64,000 bases of DNA from an uncultured Pelagibacteraceae bacterium (GCA_902557605.1 CACEAQ010000002.1:1-64000), one strand, 5' to 3'. Numbered from the stretch's first letter, positions 31,789 through 41,940 are shown. A program made the numbers and translations. Notes: generated by a model not told the origin, from the sequence alone.

Positions 31789-32718
31789 CTAGTGCTTTGT
31801 TAATTGAACGAAAACATCTTCCAAGTCGCCGTCGTCCGTAGAAATATCCTCAATTTTTAAGTTGTTCTGATTAAAATAATCAATTATTTCACCAAAATTT
31901 AACGAATTTTTTTCATATGTTGCAGTGATTTGTTTGCTTGAAATGATCTTAAACTTAATTCCTTCCATATGAAGAGGAAGATTTAAATTAACAAGCTGAA
32001 CTTTAAAATTGATTTTTTTGGTTTTAATTCTATCTAAGAGTTTTTCCGTTGTATCTAAAGCGACCAAATTACCTTTATCAATAATAGCTATACGATCACA
32101 CATTTCTTGCGCTTCTAAGAGATAGTGCGTAGTTAAGATTATTGTTACACCCTCCTTATTAAGTTTTTTAACATTTTTCCAAAGATTATTTCTAAGCTCT
32201 ACATCTACTCCTGCAGTCGGCTCATCTAAAATTAAAATAGGAGGCTGATGAACCATTGCTTTTGCAATTAAAAGTCTCCTTTTCATGCCACCAGACAAAC
32301 TTCTTGAATACGAATTAGCCTTACCCTCCAGGGAAACCATTTTGAGTATTAGTTCTGTGATTCTTTCTGTTTTATCTATACCATAAAGTCCAGCTTGCAG
32401 TTCTAATAATTGCTTTGGACTAAAAAAAGCATCTAAATTTATCTCTTGAGGAACTATTCCAATAGAGGCTTTAACTTGTCTCGGGTTTTTATCAAGATCG
32501 AAACCCCAAACATTAACAAGACCAGATGTTTTAGATACTGTCCCACCTAAAATACTTAAAAAAGTTGTTTTGCCAGCACCGTTTGGTCCAAGTAGCCCAA
32601 ACACTTCACCTTCTTTAACTTCAAAAGTTAAATCCGTAATAGCTTTAGTTTCCTTTTTTGTTTTGGAGTTTGAATAGATTTTGTTAAGATTTTCAACAGT
32701 TAATGCGTTATTTGACAT
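31789..32718 (-). CDS. ABC-2-type transporter ATP-binding protein (orphan)
   Basis: ATPase subunit of a DrrA/NodI/CcmA-like exporter, 309 residues. Walker A GPNGAGKTT, signature LSGGMKRR, Walker B LILDEPTAGVD and the switch histidine in LTTHYLLEAQ are all intact. A C-terminal extension of about 80 residues is usual for this class. The expected ABC-2 permease is not adjacent: bioY lies downstream and polA is divergent, so it must pair with a permease elsewhere. Confidence 0.88.
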   Translation of the reverse strand: MSNNALTVENLNKIYSNSKTKKETKAITDLTFEVKEGEVFGLLGPNGAGKTTFLSILGGTVSKTSGLVNVWGFDLDKNPRQVKASIGIVPQEINLDAFFSPKQLLELQAGLYGIDKTERITELILKMVSLEGKANSYSRSLSGGMKRRLLIAKAMVHQPPILILDEPTAGVDVELRNNLWKNVKKLNKEGVTIILTTHYLLEAQEMCDRIAIIDKGNLVALDTTEKLLDRIKTKKINFKVQLVNLNLPLHMEGIKFKIISSKQITATYEKNSLNFGEIIDYFNQNNLKIEDISTDDGDLEDVFVQLTKH

Positions 32719-32760
32719 AATTTTTTAATCTAAGTAAAGAATTCAATGTAATATGTATAT

Positions 32761-35526
32761 ATGAGTTCAATAAAAAAAACAGATCATTTTTATCTAATTG
32801 ATGGATCCGGCTACATTTTCAGAGCTTATTATGCTTTGCCGCCTCTATCTAGAAAAAGTGATGGGTTACCAACAGGAGCTGTCAGTGGTTTTTGCTCGAT
32901 GCTTTTTAAGCTTTTAGAGGATGCTAGATCCGATGACTCAAAAAATAAACCAACCCATTTTGCTGTTATATTCGACTCAGCTAGAAAAAATTTTAGAAAT
33001 GAAATTTACAGCGAATATAAAGCGAACAGACAAGAAGCACCTGACGATTTAGCGCCTCAATTTGAGTACATCAGAAAATCTGTTGAGGCTTTCAACTTAC
33101 CCTCTATTGAACTTTTAAATTATGAAGCAGATGATCTTATAGCCACTTATGCAAAAAAAATTACTGAAGTTGGCGCAAAGGTTACCGTGATATCGTCGGA
33201 TAAAGATTTAATGCAGTTAGTATCAAATAAAGTCAGACTATTTGATCCTATGAAAAGTAAAGTTATAGGTGAAAAAGATGTAATTGAAAAATTTGGAGTT
33301 AAACCAAGTCAAGTAATCGACGTGCAATCACTTGCTGGAGATAGCTCAGATAATGTGCCTGGAGTTCCTGGTATTGGCATTAAAACAGCAGCGGAACTTA
33401 TAAATAAATATAAAACCTTAGAAAATTTATTAAATAAGGCATCAGAAATACCTCAGAACAAAAGAAGGGAAACATTATTGTCTAACAAAGATAAAGCTAT
33501 GATTAGTAAGCAATTAGTAACTTTAAAAAATGATGTTCCACTTAAAAATGATGCTGCTGACTTTATAATTAAAGATATTAATAAAGATAAACTATACGAT
33601 TTTTTAAGAGATATGGAATTTAATAGATTGTTGAGCCAAGCAATTAGTTTTTATGGTGAACCTGGAAGCAAAGATTTTAATGAGAAAAATCCAGTAAAAA
33701 AAAACAATAAGATAAATATTAAGACCTACAAAACTATTTTCAAAGAGAAACAACTGGATGAATTAGTAAAAAAATTAAATGAAAAATCATTCATAGCAGT
33801 TGACACTGAAACCTCATCTTTAAATCCTCAAGAAGCAGATCTAGTTGGTGTATCGTTATGTTATGAGGCTAACCAAGCTTTCTATATCCCAGTAGGTCAT
33901 ACAGAAAAAACGGAATTAAAAAAGGATGTAGTTTTGAAAAAACTTAAACCGATTTTAGAAGACCCAAGTATAAAAAAAGTTGGCCAAAATATAAAATATG
34001 ACTTTATAATATTTAAAAATTACGGCATCGAACTAAACTCGGTAGAAGATACGATGTTACTTTCGTACACACTAGACGCGGGAAATAATAGACATAATAT
34101 GGATACGTTATCTGAATTACACCTTGGTCACAAAACCATATCTTATAAACAGTTAGTTGGAACTGGAAAAAAGCAGTTAAACTTTTCAGAAGTAGATCTT
34201 AAATCAGCCACTGAGTATGCTGCTGAAGATGCAGATATAACGTTTAGATTATATGAAGTTTTATCTGAGAGAGTATCCAAGGAAAAGTTAGAAAAAGTTT
34301 ATGAGGAATTTGAAAAGCCAATGATAAAAATTCTTTCAAAACTAGAGTCGAGCGGTGTAAAAGTTGACGATGTTTATCTTAAAAAACTTTCAAAAAAATT
34401 TGAGGAAAGATTAATAACTATTGAAAAAGAAATTTATAAAATATCGGGTAAAAAATTTAATATCGGATCACCAAAACAATTAGGAGAAATTATTTATAAT
34501 GACCTGAAGATAGCAAAATTAAAAAAAACTAAGAAAGGAAGTTTAGCTACGAGCGCTAAAATTCTAGAGGAATTGGCATTGACTGGACATAAATTTCCTA
34601 ATTTAATTTTAGAATGGCGCCAAGTTTCAAAACTAAAAAGTACTTATACAGATGCTTTGCAAGATCATATAAGTAAAAAAACAAAAAGAGTGCATACTTC
34701 TTTTTTATTAGCTGCAACTAATACTGGCAGGTTAGCATCGAGTGATCCTAATCTACAAAATATTCCTATAAAAACTTCAGACGGTAAAGAGATAAGAAAA
34801 GCCTTTATAGCAGATAAAAATAATTTATTAATTTCTGCAGATTATAATCAAATAGAAATGAGAATTCTTGCTGATATGGCTGACGTAAAAGAATTAAAGA
34901 AAGCTTTTAAAAATAAACAGGATATACATTCTTTAACAGCTAGCCAAGTTTTTGATGTTCCCATTACAAAAGTGACAGATGATTTTAGAAGAAAAGCTAA
35001 GGCAATTAATTTTGGAATTATTTATGGAATTACACAATATGGATTAGCAAAACAAATATCAGTTTCAAATGAAGAGGCTTTAAGTTTCATTAATTCATAT
35101 TTTAATAAATTTCCTGAAATTAAAGATTATATGAATACGACAATCAAAACTTGCAGAAAACAAGGCTTTGTTACAAATATTTTTGGAAGAAGAATTCATT
35201 TAAGAGGAATTAATGATAAAAATTTTAGCGTGCGCGCATTTCAAGAAAGAGCAGCAATTAATGCACCAATACAAGGATCAGCTGCAGATATCATAAGACT
35301 AGCAATGATTAAAATTGATAGAATCCTTGAAGAAAAAAAGAAAGCAAAAATGCTTTTACAAATACATGATGAACTTATTTTTGAGTGTTTAAAAAAAGAT
35401 GAGAGTGAAGTAAAAAAAATTGTTAAAGAAGTTATGATGTCAGTTTCAAGTTCAGACCATCACATGTTTTCAATACCTTTAGAAGTAAGTATTAACTCTG
35501 GAAACAATTGGGGAGAGGCCCATTAA
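32761..35526 (+). CDS. polA: DNA polymerase I
   Basis: Gap-filling and primer-removing polymerase, 921 residues. The 5'-3' exonuclease domain starts with YLIDGSGYIFRAYYALP and includes VISSDKDLMQLV. The 3'-5' proofreading site looks intact: FIAVDTETSS, NIKYDF and the later AAEDADITFRLYE supply the acidic residues. The polymerase domain has DPNLQNIPI, SADYNQIEMRILA, the O-helix FRRKAKAINFGIIYG and LQIHDELIFE. The ATG at 32761 has no clear Shine-Dalgarno sequence. Confidence 0.97.
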   Translation: MSSIKKTDHFYLIDGSGYIFRAYYALPPLSRKSDGLPTGAVSGFCSMLFKLLEDARSDDSKNKPTHFAVIFDSARKNFRNEIYSEYKANRQEAPDDLAPQFEYIRKSVEAFNLPSIELLNYEADDLIATYAKKITEVGAKVTVISSDKDLMQLVSNKVRLFDPMKSKVIGEKDVIEKFGVKPSQVIDVQSLAGDSSDNVPGVPGIGIKTAAELINKYKTLENLLNKASEIPQNKRRETLLSNKDKAMISKQLVTLKNDVPLKNDAADFIIKDINKDKLYDFLRDMEFNRLLSQAISFYGEPGSKDFNEKNPVKKNNKINIKTYKTIFKEKQLDELVKKLNEKSFIAVDTETSSLNPQEADLVGVSLCYEANQAFYIPVGHTEKTELKKDVVLKKLKPILEDPSIKKVGQNIKYDFIIFKNYGIELNSVEDTMLLSYTLDAGNNRHNMDTLSELHLGHKTISYKQLVGTGKKQLNFSEVDLKSATEYAAEDADITFRLYEVLSERVSKEKLEKVYEEFEKPMIKILSKLESSGVKVDDVYLKKLSKKFEERLITIEKEIYKISGKKFNIGSPKQLGEIIYNDLKIAKLKKTKKGSLATSAKILEELALTGHKFPNLILEWRQVSKLKSTYTDALQDHISKKTKRVHTSFLLAATNTGRLASSDPNLQNIPIKTSDGKEIRKAFIADKNNLLISADYNQIEMRILADMADVKELKKAFKNKQDIHSLTASQVFDVPITKVTDDFRRKAKAINFGIIYGITQYGLAKQISVSNEEALSFINSYFNKFPEIKDYMNTTIKTCRKQGFVTNIFGRRIHLRGINDKNFSVRAFQERAAINAPIQGSAADIIRLAMIKIDRILEEKKKAKMLLQIHDELIFECLKKDESEVKKIVKEVMMSVSSSDHHMFSIPLEVSINSGNNWGEAH

Positions 35527-35566
35527 ACGCCTAAATTTTGACAACATAATTAAGAGAATAAAAAAT

Positions 35567-36265
35567 ATGAGTCAAACAATAGCTTTAGTAGATGACGATA
35601 GAAATATACTAACCAGTATAAGTATTGCTTTGGAAAGAGAAGGTTTTAAAGTTCAAACTTATATAGACGGGGAGTCCGCTTTAATAGGATTGACTAGAAA
35701 TCCACCTGACTTAGCTATATTGGATATTAAAATGCCAAGGATGGATGGAGAAGAATTATTAAAAAAGCTTAAAAAAAAGATGTCAATTCCAATTATCTTT
35801 CTAACATCAAAAGATGATGAAGTTGATGAATTACTTGGTTTGAAGTTGGGTGCTGATGATTTTGTCAAAAAATCTGGAGGTTTTTCTACAAAAGTTTTAA
35901 TAGAGAGAATTAGAGTTCAATTAAGAAAAAAAACTAATACTGTCGATGACACAAAAAATATAATTAGTCACGGTAAATTAAAACTAGATCCTGCCCAATT
36001 AGAGTGTGAATGGAACGGAAAAGCTTTACCAGACAAGCTGACAACTACAGAATTTTTAATAGTTAAAGAATTAGCTAAAAGACCAGGTGTTATAAAAGAA
36101 AGAGCACATTTAATGGACATAGCCTATAAGGAAAATACAGAAATTGAAGATAGGACGATTGATAGTCACGTAAAAAGAATTAGAAAAAAGTTTAAAAAAG
36201 TGGATGAAAAGTTTTCCGCGATTGAAACAAGATATGGAAGTGGATATAGATGGAATGTTAGCTAA
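35567..36265 (+). CDS. chvI: OmpR-family response regulator, ChvI type
   Basis: Two-component regulator of 232 residues with a receiver and a C-terminal winged helix (RTIDSHVKRIRKKF, ETRYGSGYRW). MSQTIALVDDDRNILTSISI and AILDIKMPRMDGEELL (Asp53) are typical ChvI. The usual receiver K-P-F motif is altered: DDFVKKSGGFSTKV has serine in place of proline and two extra glycines (103-105), which may change signalling. It overlaps chvG by one base. In other Alphaproteobacteria the pair controls envelope and acid responses. Confidence 0.9.
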   Translation: MSQTIALVDDDRNILTSISIALEREGFKVQTYIDGESALIGLTRNPPDLAILDIKMPRMDGEELLKKLKKKMSIPIIFLTSKDDEVDELLGLKLGADDFVKKSGGFSTKVLIERIRVQLRKKTNTVDDTKNIISHGKLKLDPAQLECEWNGKALPDKLTTTEFLIVKELAKRPGVIKERAHLMDIAYKENTEIEDRTIDSHVKRIRKKFKKVDEKFSAIETRYGSGYRWNVS

Positions 36266-37785
36266 TGAAACAAAAAAAATCAGCTTCTATTTTAAAGAAG
36301 TTTTTAATTATTAACCTTACAGTCTTTTCTGTATTAGGACTTTTTACAATTATATACCTTGAAGCAATCCAACCAAATCTAGTAAAGGAAAGATCAGATA
36401 ATCATAAAATAGTAATTAATAATACCAAAGATAATCTTGAAAGACTAAATACAGAATATACTAAAGAGGGAATTAGAGATTTCTTGCTCTCTACAAGATT
36501 TTTATTTCAAAGTCTAGATCGTGTCCAATTTTATGACTTATCTGGAAATCTAATTGGCGATACTAATATTTTAGATTTGGATCAAAGTGTTTTTACAGGA
36601 TCAGATATAATTTTTGAAGAAGCTTTGAGTGGGGAAAAAATCAAGCCAGATATTGAAGAAAGACTTGAAGAAGAAGAAATAGACGAAATTAAAGATATTA
36701 TTACTAATAAATATAACGATGAAATAATGACTATTACCAATGATAAAAAAAATAATTTTTTTGTAAGCACGCTAAGTAAAATTCAATTCCAAAACGATGA
36801 TATCGGTTATATTGTAGTTTCAGAGCAAGCTAATGATATCACCATTGCTGTGAAAGAGAGAAAAGCATTTATAATAAGAACTATGATTGCTGTTGCAATT
36901 GTGATTTTAATCTTTTCTCTATTTTTAAATAAATATATTCTTAAGCCAATTGGACTTTTGGTTAAATTTAGTGACGGAGTCAAAAAAAAATCTAGTCAAA
37001 CAATCGATATAAACAAAGTTTTTATAAGAAATGATGAAATTGGAAAACTCACAAAGTCAATTGATGAAATGACTAAAGAATTACAACAACGAACAAATAG
37101 AGCAGAAACATTTTCAAATGATTTAGCTCATGAAATAAGAAATCCACTTGCATCTTTAAAAAGTGCCTCAGAACTTTTAGACAAAACTACTGAAAAAAAT
37201 GAAGGAGAAAAACTTCTTAAGATCATAAATCATGATGTAGAAAGAATAGAAAGATTAATAACAGATTACACTCAAATTTTAAAAGATGAAGCATCTTTAT
37301 CCCGAGAAAAAATGAGTAAAATAAATTTAGTTGAAATTGTTAATAGTGTAGTAGAAGATTTTAACCAAGATCTGATTAATCAAAATAAAAAAATTGAGAT
37401 AAGTGTCATAAATAAAATTAAAAGTAAAAATGGCCATTTTATACTCGGTATAAGCAATAGATTGGAGCAAGTAATTGCTAATTTGTTGGACAATTCGATT
37501 TCATTTAGCAATGATGACCAAAAAATCGAGATTGGCCTTGAAGAAACTTCTAGTAATCTATTAGTATCAGTCAAAGATGAAGGACCTGGCTTTACTGAAA
37601 CTTCACCTCAGAAAATTTTTAAACGTTTTTATAGCAACAGACCTTCGAGTTTTGGAAAACACTCTGGCTTAGGATTAAATATCGTTAAAAATATTGTCGA
37701 ATTACATAAAGGAACAATAGCAGCCTCAAATAGGATAAATACAAAAGGGGCCCAGGTCGAGGTTTTACTTCCTAAATTGACCTAA
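36265..37785 (+). CDS. chvG: Sensor histidine kinase, ChvG type
   Basis: Inner-membrane kinase of 506 residues. Transmembrane segments lie near 10-33 and 203-222, enclosing a periplasmic sensor rich in acidic residues. A HAMP linker follows, then the H-box FSNDLAHEIRNPLASLKSA with phosphorylated His289, and ATP-binding motifs NLLDNSISFS, DEGPGF and SGLGLNIVKNIVELH. Partner of ChvI. hprK, next in many related genomes, is absent; ahcY follows instead. Confidence 0.9.
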   Translation: MKQKKSASILKKFLIINLTVFSVLGLFTIIYLEAIQPNLVKERSDNHKIVINNTKDNLERLNTEYTKEGIRDFLLSTRFLFQSLDRVQFYDLSGNLIGDTNILDLDQSVFTGSDIIFEEALSGEKIKPDIEERLEEEEIDEIKDIITNKYNDEIMTITNDKKNNFFVSTLSKIQFQNDDIGYIVVSEQANDITIAVKERKAFIIRTMIAVAIVILIFSLFLNKYILKPIGLLVKFSDGVKKKSSQTIDINKVFIRNDEIGKLTKSIDEMTKELQQRTNRAETFSNDLAHEIRNPLASLKSASELLDKTTEKNEGEKLLKIINHDVERIERLITDYTQILKDEASLSREKMSKINLVEIVNSVVEDFNQDLINQNKKIEISVINKIKSKNGHFILGISNRLEQVIANLLDNSISFSNDDQKIEIGLEETSSNLLVSVKDEGPGFTETSPQKIFKRFYSNRPSSFGKHSGLGLNIVKNIVELHKGTIAASNRINTKGAQVEVLLPKLT

Positions 37786-37833
37786 CATTATTTCTTGCTA
37801 AGGTTTATTTATGTTGATAATAACTTCTTCAAT

Positions 37834-39123
37834 ATGGTTCAGGATTATAAAGTAAAAGATATTAATCAAGCTGATTTTGGAAGAAAAGAAATTTCTTTAG
37901 CAGAAACGGAAATGCCAGGACTTATGGCTCTTCGAAAAGAGTACAAAGGTAAAAAACCTCTGAAGGGTGCAAAAATCTTAGGTTGTCTTCATATGACAAT
38001 ACAAACAGCAGTTTTAATTGAAACTTTAGCGGAACTTGGAGCAGAAGTTAGATGGTCTTCATGTAATATTTTTTCAACACAAGATCATGCAGCAGCTGCA
38101 ATAGCCAAAGCGGGTATTCCTGTTTTTGCTTGGAAAGGCGAGACAGAAAAGGAGTATTGGTGGTGCGTTAAGCAAACCATTGAAGGAAAAAAAGATTGGA
38201 AACCAAATATGATTTTAGATGATGGTGGTGACCTTACAGCTATAATGCACAAAGAATATAAAAATTTATTAAAAGATGTTAAGGGTGTTTCAGAAGAGAC
38301 TACAACAGGTGTTTTAGCACTTAAAAAGATGGAGGCTAATAAAGAGCTACTTATACCTGCAATAAATGTAAACGACTCGGTGACAAAATCTAAATTTGAT
38401 AACCTTTATGGTTGTAGAGAAAGTTTAGTAGACGGAATAAAAAGAGCAACTGATGTAATGATGTCAGGCAAAGTAGCCATTGTCGCTGGATTTGGTGATG
38501 TTGGTAAAGGAAGTGCTGCTTCTTTACGTCAAGCAGGTGCAAGAGTTATGGTAACCGAGACAGATCCGATCTGCGCTTTACAAGCTGCTATGGAAGGTTA
38601 CGAAGTCGTTGTTATGGATGAGGCTATCAAATATGCCGATATAGTAGTAACTGCAACAGGAAATAAAGATATAGTTACAGCTGATCATATGAGAGATATG
38701 AAAGACAGAGCAATACTTTGCAACATAGGTCACTTTGATAATGAAATTCAAGTTGAGGCTTTAAAAAACTACAAATGGGATGAAATAAAACCTCAAGTGC
38801 ATGAGATTGAATTACCTAGTAAAAAAAGAATCATTCTTCTAGCCGAGGGAAGATTGGTAAACTTGGGATGTGCTACAGGCCATCCTAGTTTTGTTATGAG
38901 TGCTTCATTTACAAATCAAGTAATTGCTCAAATTGAATTATGGAATAACTCAGATAAGTATGAGAAAAAGGTTTATGTACTTCCAAAACATCTTGATGAA
39001 AAAGTTGCAATGCTTCATTTAGAAAAAGTAGGTGCTAAATTAACCAAAATGTCAAAAGAGCAAGCCGATTATATTAGCGTTAAACCATCAGGACCATTCA
39101 AACCAGATACTTACCGCTACTAA
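37834..39123 (+). CDS. ahcY: S-adenosylhomocysteine hydrolase
   Basis: Splits S-adenosylhomocysteine to adenosine and homocysteine, completing the methylation cycle. Landmarks are [35 protein letters not shown], the NAD-binding [18 protein letters not shown] and the C-terminal [14 protein letters not shown] take ATG 37834 ([14 protein letters not shown], 429 residues), because the 13-residue extension to 37795 does not fit the family. It lies after chvG, an arrangement common in Alphaproteobacteria. Confidence 0.97.
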   Translation: MVQDYKVKDINQADFGRKEISLAETEMPGLMALRKEYKGKKPLKGAKILGCLHMTIQTAVLIETLAELGAEVRWSSCNIFSTQDHAAAAIAKAGIPVFAWKGETEKEYWWCVKQTIEGKKDWKPNMILDDGGDLTAIMHKEYKNLLKDVKGVSEETTTGVLALKKMEANKELLIPAINVNDSVTKSKFDNLYGCRESLVDGIKRATDVMMSGKVAIVAGFGDVGKGSAASLRQAGARVMVTETDPICALQAAMEGYEVVVMDEAIKYADIVVTATGNKDIVTADHMRDMKDRAILCNIGHFDNEIQVEALKNYKWDEIKPQVHEIELPSKKRIILLAEGRLVNLGCATGHPSFVMSASFTNQVIAQIELWNNSDKYEKKVYVLPKHLDEKVAMLHLEKVGAKLTKMSKEQADYISVKPSGPFKPDTYRY

Positions 39124-39134
39124 AACAGTAGCTA

Positions 39135-39584
39135 ATGATTGTAAAATCTTTAGAACATTTAAACTCCTTATCACAAAAAATTGCGGACAAGCTAGCTAAA
39201 AACGATTGTATCTTTTTAATCGGTGAAATCGGAGTAGGGAAAACCACTTTTACAAGATATTTGATAAATTATTTACAAGAAAAAAAAGGAGAAAAGATTT
39301 CCGAAGTACTTAGCCCCACTTTTAACTTACTTTATGAGTATGATTTAAAGGGAATTAAGATTATGCATTATGATCTTTACAGAATAAGAGATAAAAAAGA
39401 ATTAAAGCATTTAGGAATATTTTTAGATAAGCAAGATACAATTAAGATTATTGAATGGCCACAACTCATAAATATTCCATTATCTGATAAGTTAGAAATA
39501 TATATAGATTATGCTAAAAATGAAAAAGAGAGGGAGATAAAATTTGTAGGTACAGGTAAATGGAAAATTTTGAATGAATTATAA
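39135..39584 (+). CDS. tsaE: tRNA threonylcarbamoyladenosine biosynthesis ATPase TsaE
   Basis: P-loop ATPase needed with TsaB and TsaD for the t6A modification of tRNA. Walker A is GEIGVGKTTF (about 32-41), then SPTFNLLYEYD with the conserved ITHFDLYR equivalent MHYDLYRI, and IIEWP. 149 residues, usual. Starts 11 bases after ahcY and overlaps the next gene by 11 bases; the tsaE-amgK-murU cluster is common in Gram-negative bacteria. Confidence 0.93.
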   Translation: MIVKSLEHLNSLSQKIADKLAKNDCIFLIGEIGVGKTTFTRYLINYLQEKKGEKISEVLSPTFNLLYEYDLKGIKIMHYDLYRIRDKKELKHLGIFLDKQDTIKIIEWPQLINIPLSDKLEIYIDYAKNEKEREIKFVGTGKWKILNEL

Positions 39585-40536
39585 ACTTAAAAAAATTTCA
39601 GGAGATGCATCGTTCAGAGAATTTTACAGGTTAAAAAAAGGAAAAAATTCATCAATTGTAGTCCAAGCAAAAAAAGAAAAATTTAAAAATTTAATTACCT
39701 ATATTGTTGTTAACAAAATTTTAGAAAAAAATAAAATATATGTACCTAAGTTAATTTCCAATCACTATGAGCATAATGTTATTGAAATCACTGATTTGGG
39801 ACAAAAGTCTTTTTACAATTCAATTATCAAAAAAAAAAAAAAATTTAAAGATTACAAAGATTTAATTAAGATTATTATAAAATTACAAAATATAAAGTTA
39901 AAAAAAAATTATCGTTTAGGAAAATTCAAAGTTAATTTTCAAAATTATTCAATTAAGAATCTGCATAAAGAATCAGATTTATTTTTTGAATGGTACTTAA
40001 AGTATTGTTCCAAAATTTCAAAACAAAAAAAAGTTAAAGATATTATAAAAAATGAATTAACTAAAATATACAAAAAACTTTATTTTCAAAATGATACTTT
40101 TGTGCATAGAGATTTTCATGCATCAAATATAATGATAAATAAAAATAAACTTGGTTTGATAGATAGCCAAGATGCAATAATTGGAAATCCGTTATATGAT
40201 GTGGCTTCATTAATTGATGATGTAAGAATAAAATTACCCTCAAATTTAAAAGAGAAATTATTGAATTATTATTATTATAAATCGAGGTTTAAAAAAGAGA
40301 AATATAAAAATTTAAAAAATGATTTTGAAATATTATCTGTTCAAAGAAATTTAAAAATTCTAGGGATATTCGTAAGACTTTTTAAAAGAGATGGCAAACC
40401 AAATTATTTAAAATATTTACCTTATACATGGAGTTTAATTGAGAAACGTCTCAAAAATCCTGTCTTCAAAAACCTAAACTTATTATTTAAAAAGCATCTA
40501 AAAATTAAAAAACTGAAAAAAATTAATAATTTATGA
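39574..40536 (+). CDS. AmgK-like aminoglycoside-phosphotransferase-fold kinase
   Basis: A 320-residue kinase with GDASFREFYRL near the N-terminus, the catalytic loop FVHRDFHASNIM and metal-binding LIDSQDA, as in the anomeric sugar kinase AmgK that phosphorylates MurNAc and GlcNAc for cell-wall recycling. The following murU-like gene (4-base overlap) supports this. The sequence is very lysine-rich. A run of 15 A residues at 39829-39843 encodes lysines and is a potential slippage or sequencing-error site. Confidence 0.75.
   Translation: MNYKLKKISGDASFREFYRLKKGKNSSIVVQAKKEKFKNLITYIVVNKILEKNKIYVPKLISNHYEHNVIEITDLGQKSFYNSIIKKKKKFKDYKDLIKIIIKLQNIKLKKNYRLGKFKVNFQNYSIKNLHKESDLFFEWYLKYCSKISKQKKVKDIIKNELTKIYKKLYFQNDTFVHRDFHASNIMINKNKLGLIDSQDAIIGNPLYDVASLIDDVRIKLPSNLKEKLLNYYYYKSRFKKEKYKNLKNDFEILSVQRNLKILGIFVRLFKRDGKPNYLKYLPYTWSLIEKRLKNPVFKNLNLLFKKHLKIKKLKKINNL
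39829..39843. repeat. 15-base A homopolymer inside the amgK-like gene
   Basis: An uninterrupted run of 15 A, the longest homopolymer noticed in the window, encoding part of a lysine stretch. The reading frame continues correctly on both sides, so the count given is consistent with an intact gene. Such runs can slip during transcription or be miscounted in sequencing. Confidence 0.9.
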
Positions 40537-41231
40537 AAATAAAACACGGTATGATATTGACCGCTGGCTTAGGCAAGAGAATGCAACCTCTTACTAATAA
40601 AAGACCAAAACCATTATTAAAAATAGGAGGTAGCACTCTTCTTGAAAGAGCAATTAATCTTTTAATCAATCATGGTGTAGAAGAGATAACTGTTAATATT
40701 CATCATCTTGCTGATCAGATAGAAAAATTTATCTCAGATTTTACATCAGAGGTTAAATTTAAAATATCTAATGAAAAAGATTTATTATTAGATACTGGTG
40801 GTGGAGTGAAAAAGGGAACAAAAGAATTTAAGGATAATCCCTTTTTTGTAGTAAATCCAGATACGCTTTGGAGTAATAAATATTCTGAAGAAGTACGATC
40901 TCTAGAAAACGAGTATTTCACAAATAAAAGGCCGTGTTTATTACTGGTTAAAAAAGAATTATCTTTGGATAATTCTTTTAAAGGTGACTTTAATTTAAAC
41001 AACAATTTAATTTCTAAAGATGAACACAATCAATACATTTTTACTGGTCTACAAATAATGGAAAATGATTATTTAACCTCATTTAGTAAAAATATTTTTT
41101 CTATGAATGAAGTTTGGACAAAATTAATAAGTGAAAACAATCTGGGTGGGTTGGAAAGTAATCAAAAATTTTATCATTTAAATACTGTAGAAATGTTTGA
41201 AAAAATATCTTCTTTAAGATCTATTGATTAA
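40533..41231 (+). CDS. MurU-like sugar-phosphate nucleotidyltransferase
   Basis: Nucleotidyltransferase of 232 residues with the N-terminal signature LTAGLGKRMQPLTNKRPKPL, the acceptor region EEITVNIHHLADQI and metal-binding VVNPDTLW. Coupled to the AmgK-like gene it most likely makes UDP-MurNAc from MurNAc-1-phosphate, bypassing de novo synthesis; a general mannose- or glucose-1-phosphate role is the alternative. Its last 11 bases overlap the convergent gpmA. Confidence 0.78.
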   Translation: MKIKHGMILTAGLGKRMQPLTNKRPKPLLKIGGSTLLERAINLLINHGVEEITVNIHHLADQIEKFISDFTSEVKFKISNEKDLLLDTGGGVKKGTKEFKDNPFFVVNPDTLWSNKYSEEVRSLENEYFTNKRPCLLLVKKELSLDNSFKGDFNLNNNLISKDEHNQYIFTGLQIMENDYLTSFSKNIFSMNEVWTKLISENNLGGLESNQKFYHLNTVEMFEKISSLRSID

Positions 41232-41940
41232 AGATAATATTTTTTGCCCTAGTATCATCTAGATAATAATATTTTTTAATTTTTAATTGATTATCAAATT
41301 CGATTATTAGTGGGTTTCCTGTTGGAATTTCTAATTCATTTATCTTTGTGTCTGAAATCTTAAAAAGATATTTACACAATGCCCTTAATGAATTTCCATG
41401 AGCTGATATCAAAATATTTTTTTCATTTTTCAAATTCTTGTGTATTTCAATATCATAAAAAGGAATTACTCTTTCGTAAGTGTTCTTCAAAGATTCTGTC
41501 AAAGGAATTTTATTTTTGGGAATTCCGCCGTTCAAAGGGCTGAAATTTTCAAGGTAATTACTTTCTTTAGCCATGAGAGGAGGTGCCACGTCCCAAGATC
41601 TTCTATATTTTTTAAATTGTTCTTCACCTATTTTTTTTTTTGTTTCCTCCTTATTTAAACCAGTTAATGACCCATAATGTCTCTCATTTAATTCCCAGGA
41701 AGTATTAAACTTCAAAGGTAAATTTAAAGTTTTTAAGATAATTGTGAGCGTTTCAATAGCTCTTTTAAGATAAGAGGTATAACTAATATCAATTTTAATA
41801 TTCAATTTTTTAATTAACTCACCTGACTTTTTAGCTTCCTCTTTACCTTTCTCTGAAAGATCAACATCTACCCAGCCCGTAAATCTATTTTCAGCATTCC
41901 AGGTACTCTGGCCATGTCTTGTTAAGATTAGTTTACTCAT
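41221..41940 (-). CDS. gpmA: 2,3-bisphosphoglycerate-dependent phosphoglycerate mutase
   Basis: Interconverts 3- and 2-phosphoglycerate in glycolysis/gluconeogenesis. The phosphohistidine motif TRHGQSTWNAENRFTGWVD (His9) is at the N-terminus, WELNERHYGSLTGLNK holds the catalytic glutamate and substrate arginine, and ISAHGNSLRAL the second histidine. 239 residues, usual for GpmA. Eleven T in a row (41631-41641) are part of its coding sequence. Confidence 0.95.
   Translation of the reverse strand: MSKLILTRHGQSTWNAENRFTGWVDVDLSEKGKEEAKKSGELIKKLNIKIDISYTSYLKRAIETLTIILKTLNLPLKFNTSWELNERHYGSLTGLNKEETKKKIGEEQFKKYRRSWDVAPPLMAKESNYLENFSPLNGGIPKNKIPLTESLKNTYERVIPFYDIEIHKNLKNEKNILISAHGNSLRALCKYLFKISDTKINELEIPTGNPLIIEFDNQLKIKKYYYLDDTRAKNIIFNQ

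Noticed and set aside
31206-32718. BioY plus ABC ATPase as a biotin ECF transporter
   Set aside because: The ATPase has the DrrA/NodI/CcmA layout rather than EcfA, and no EcfT is present.
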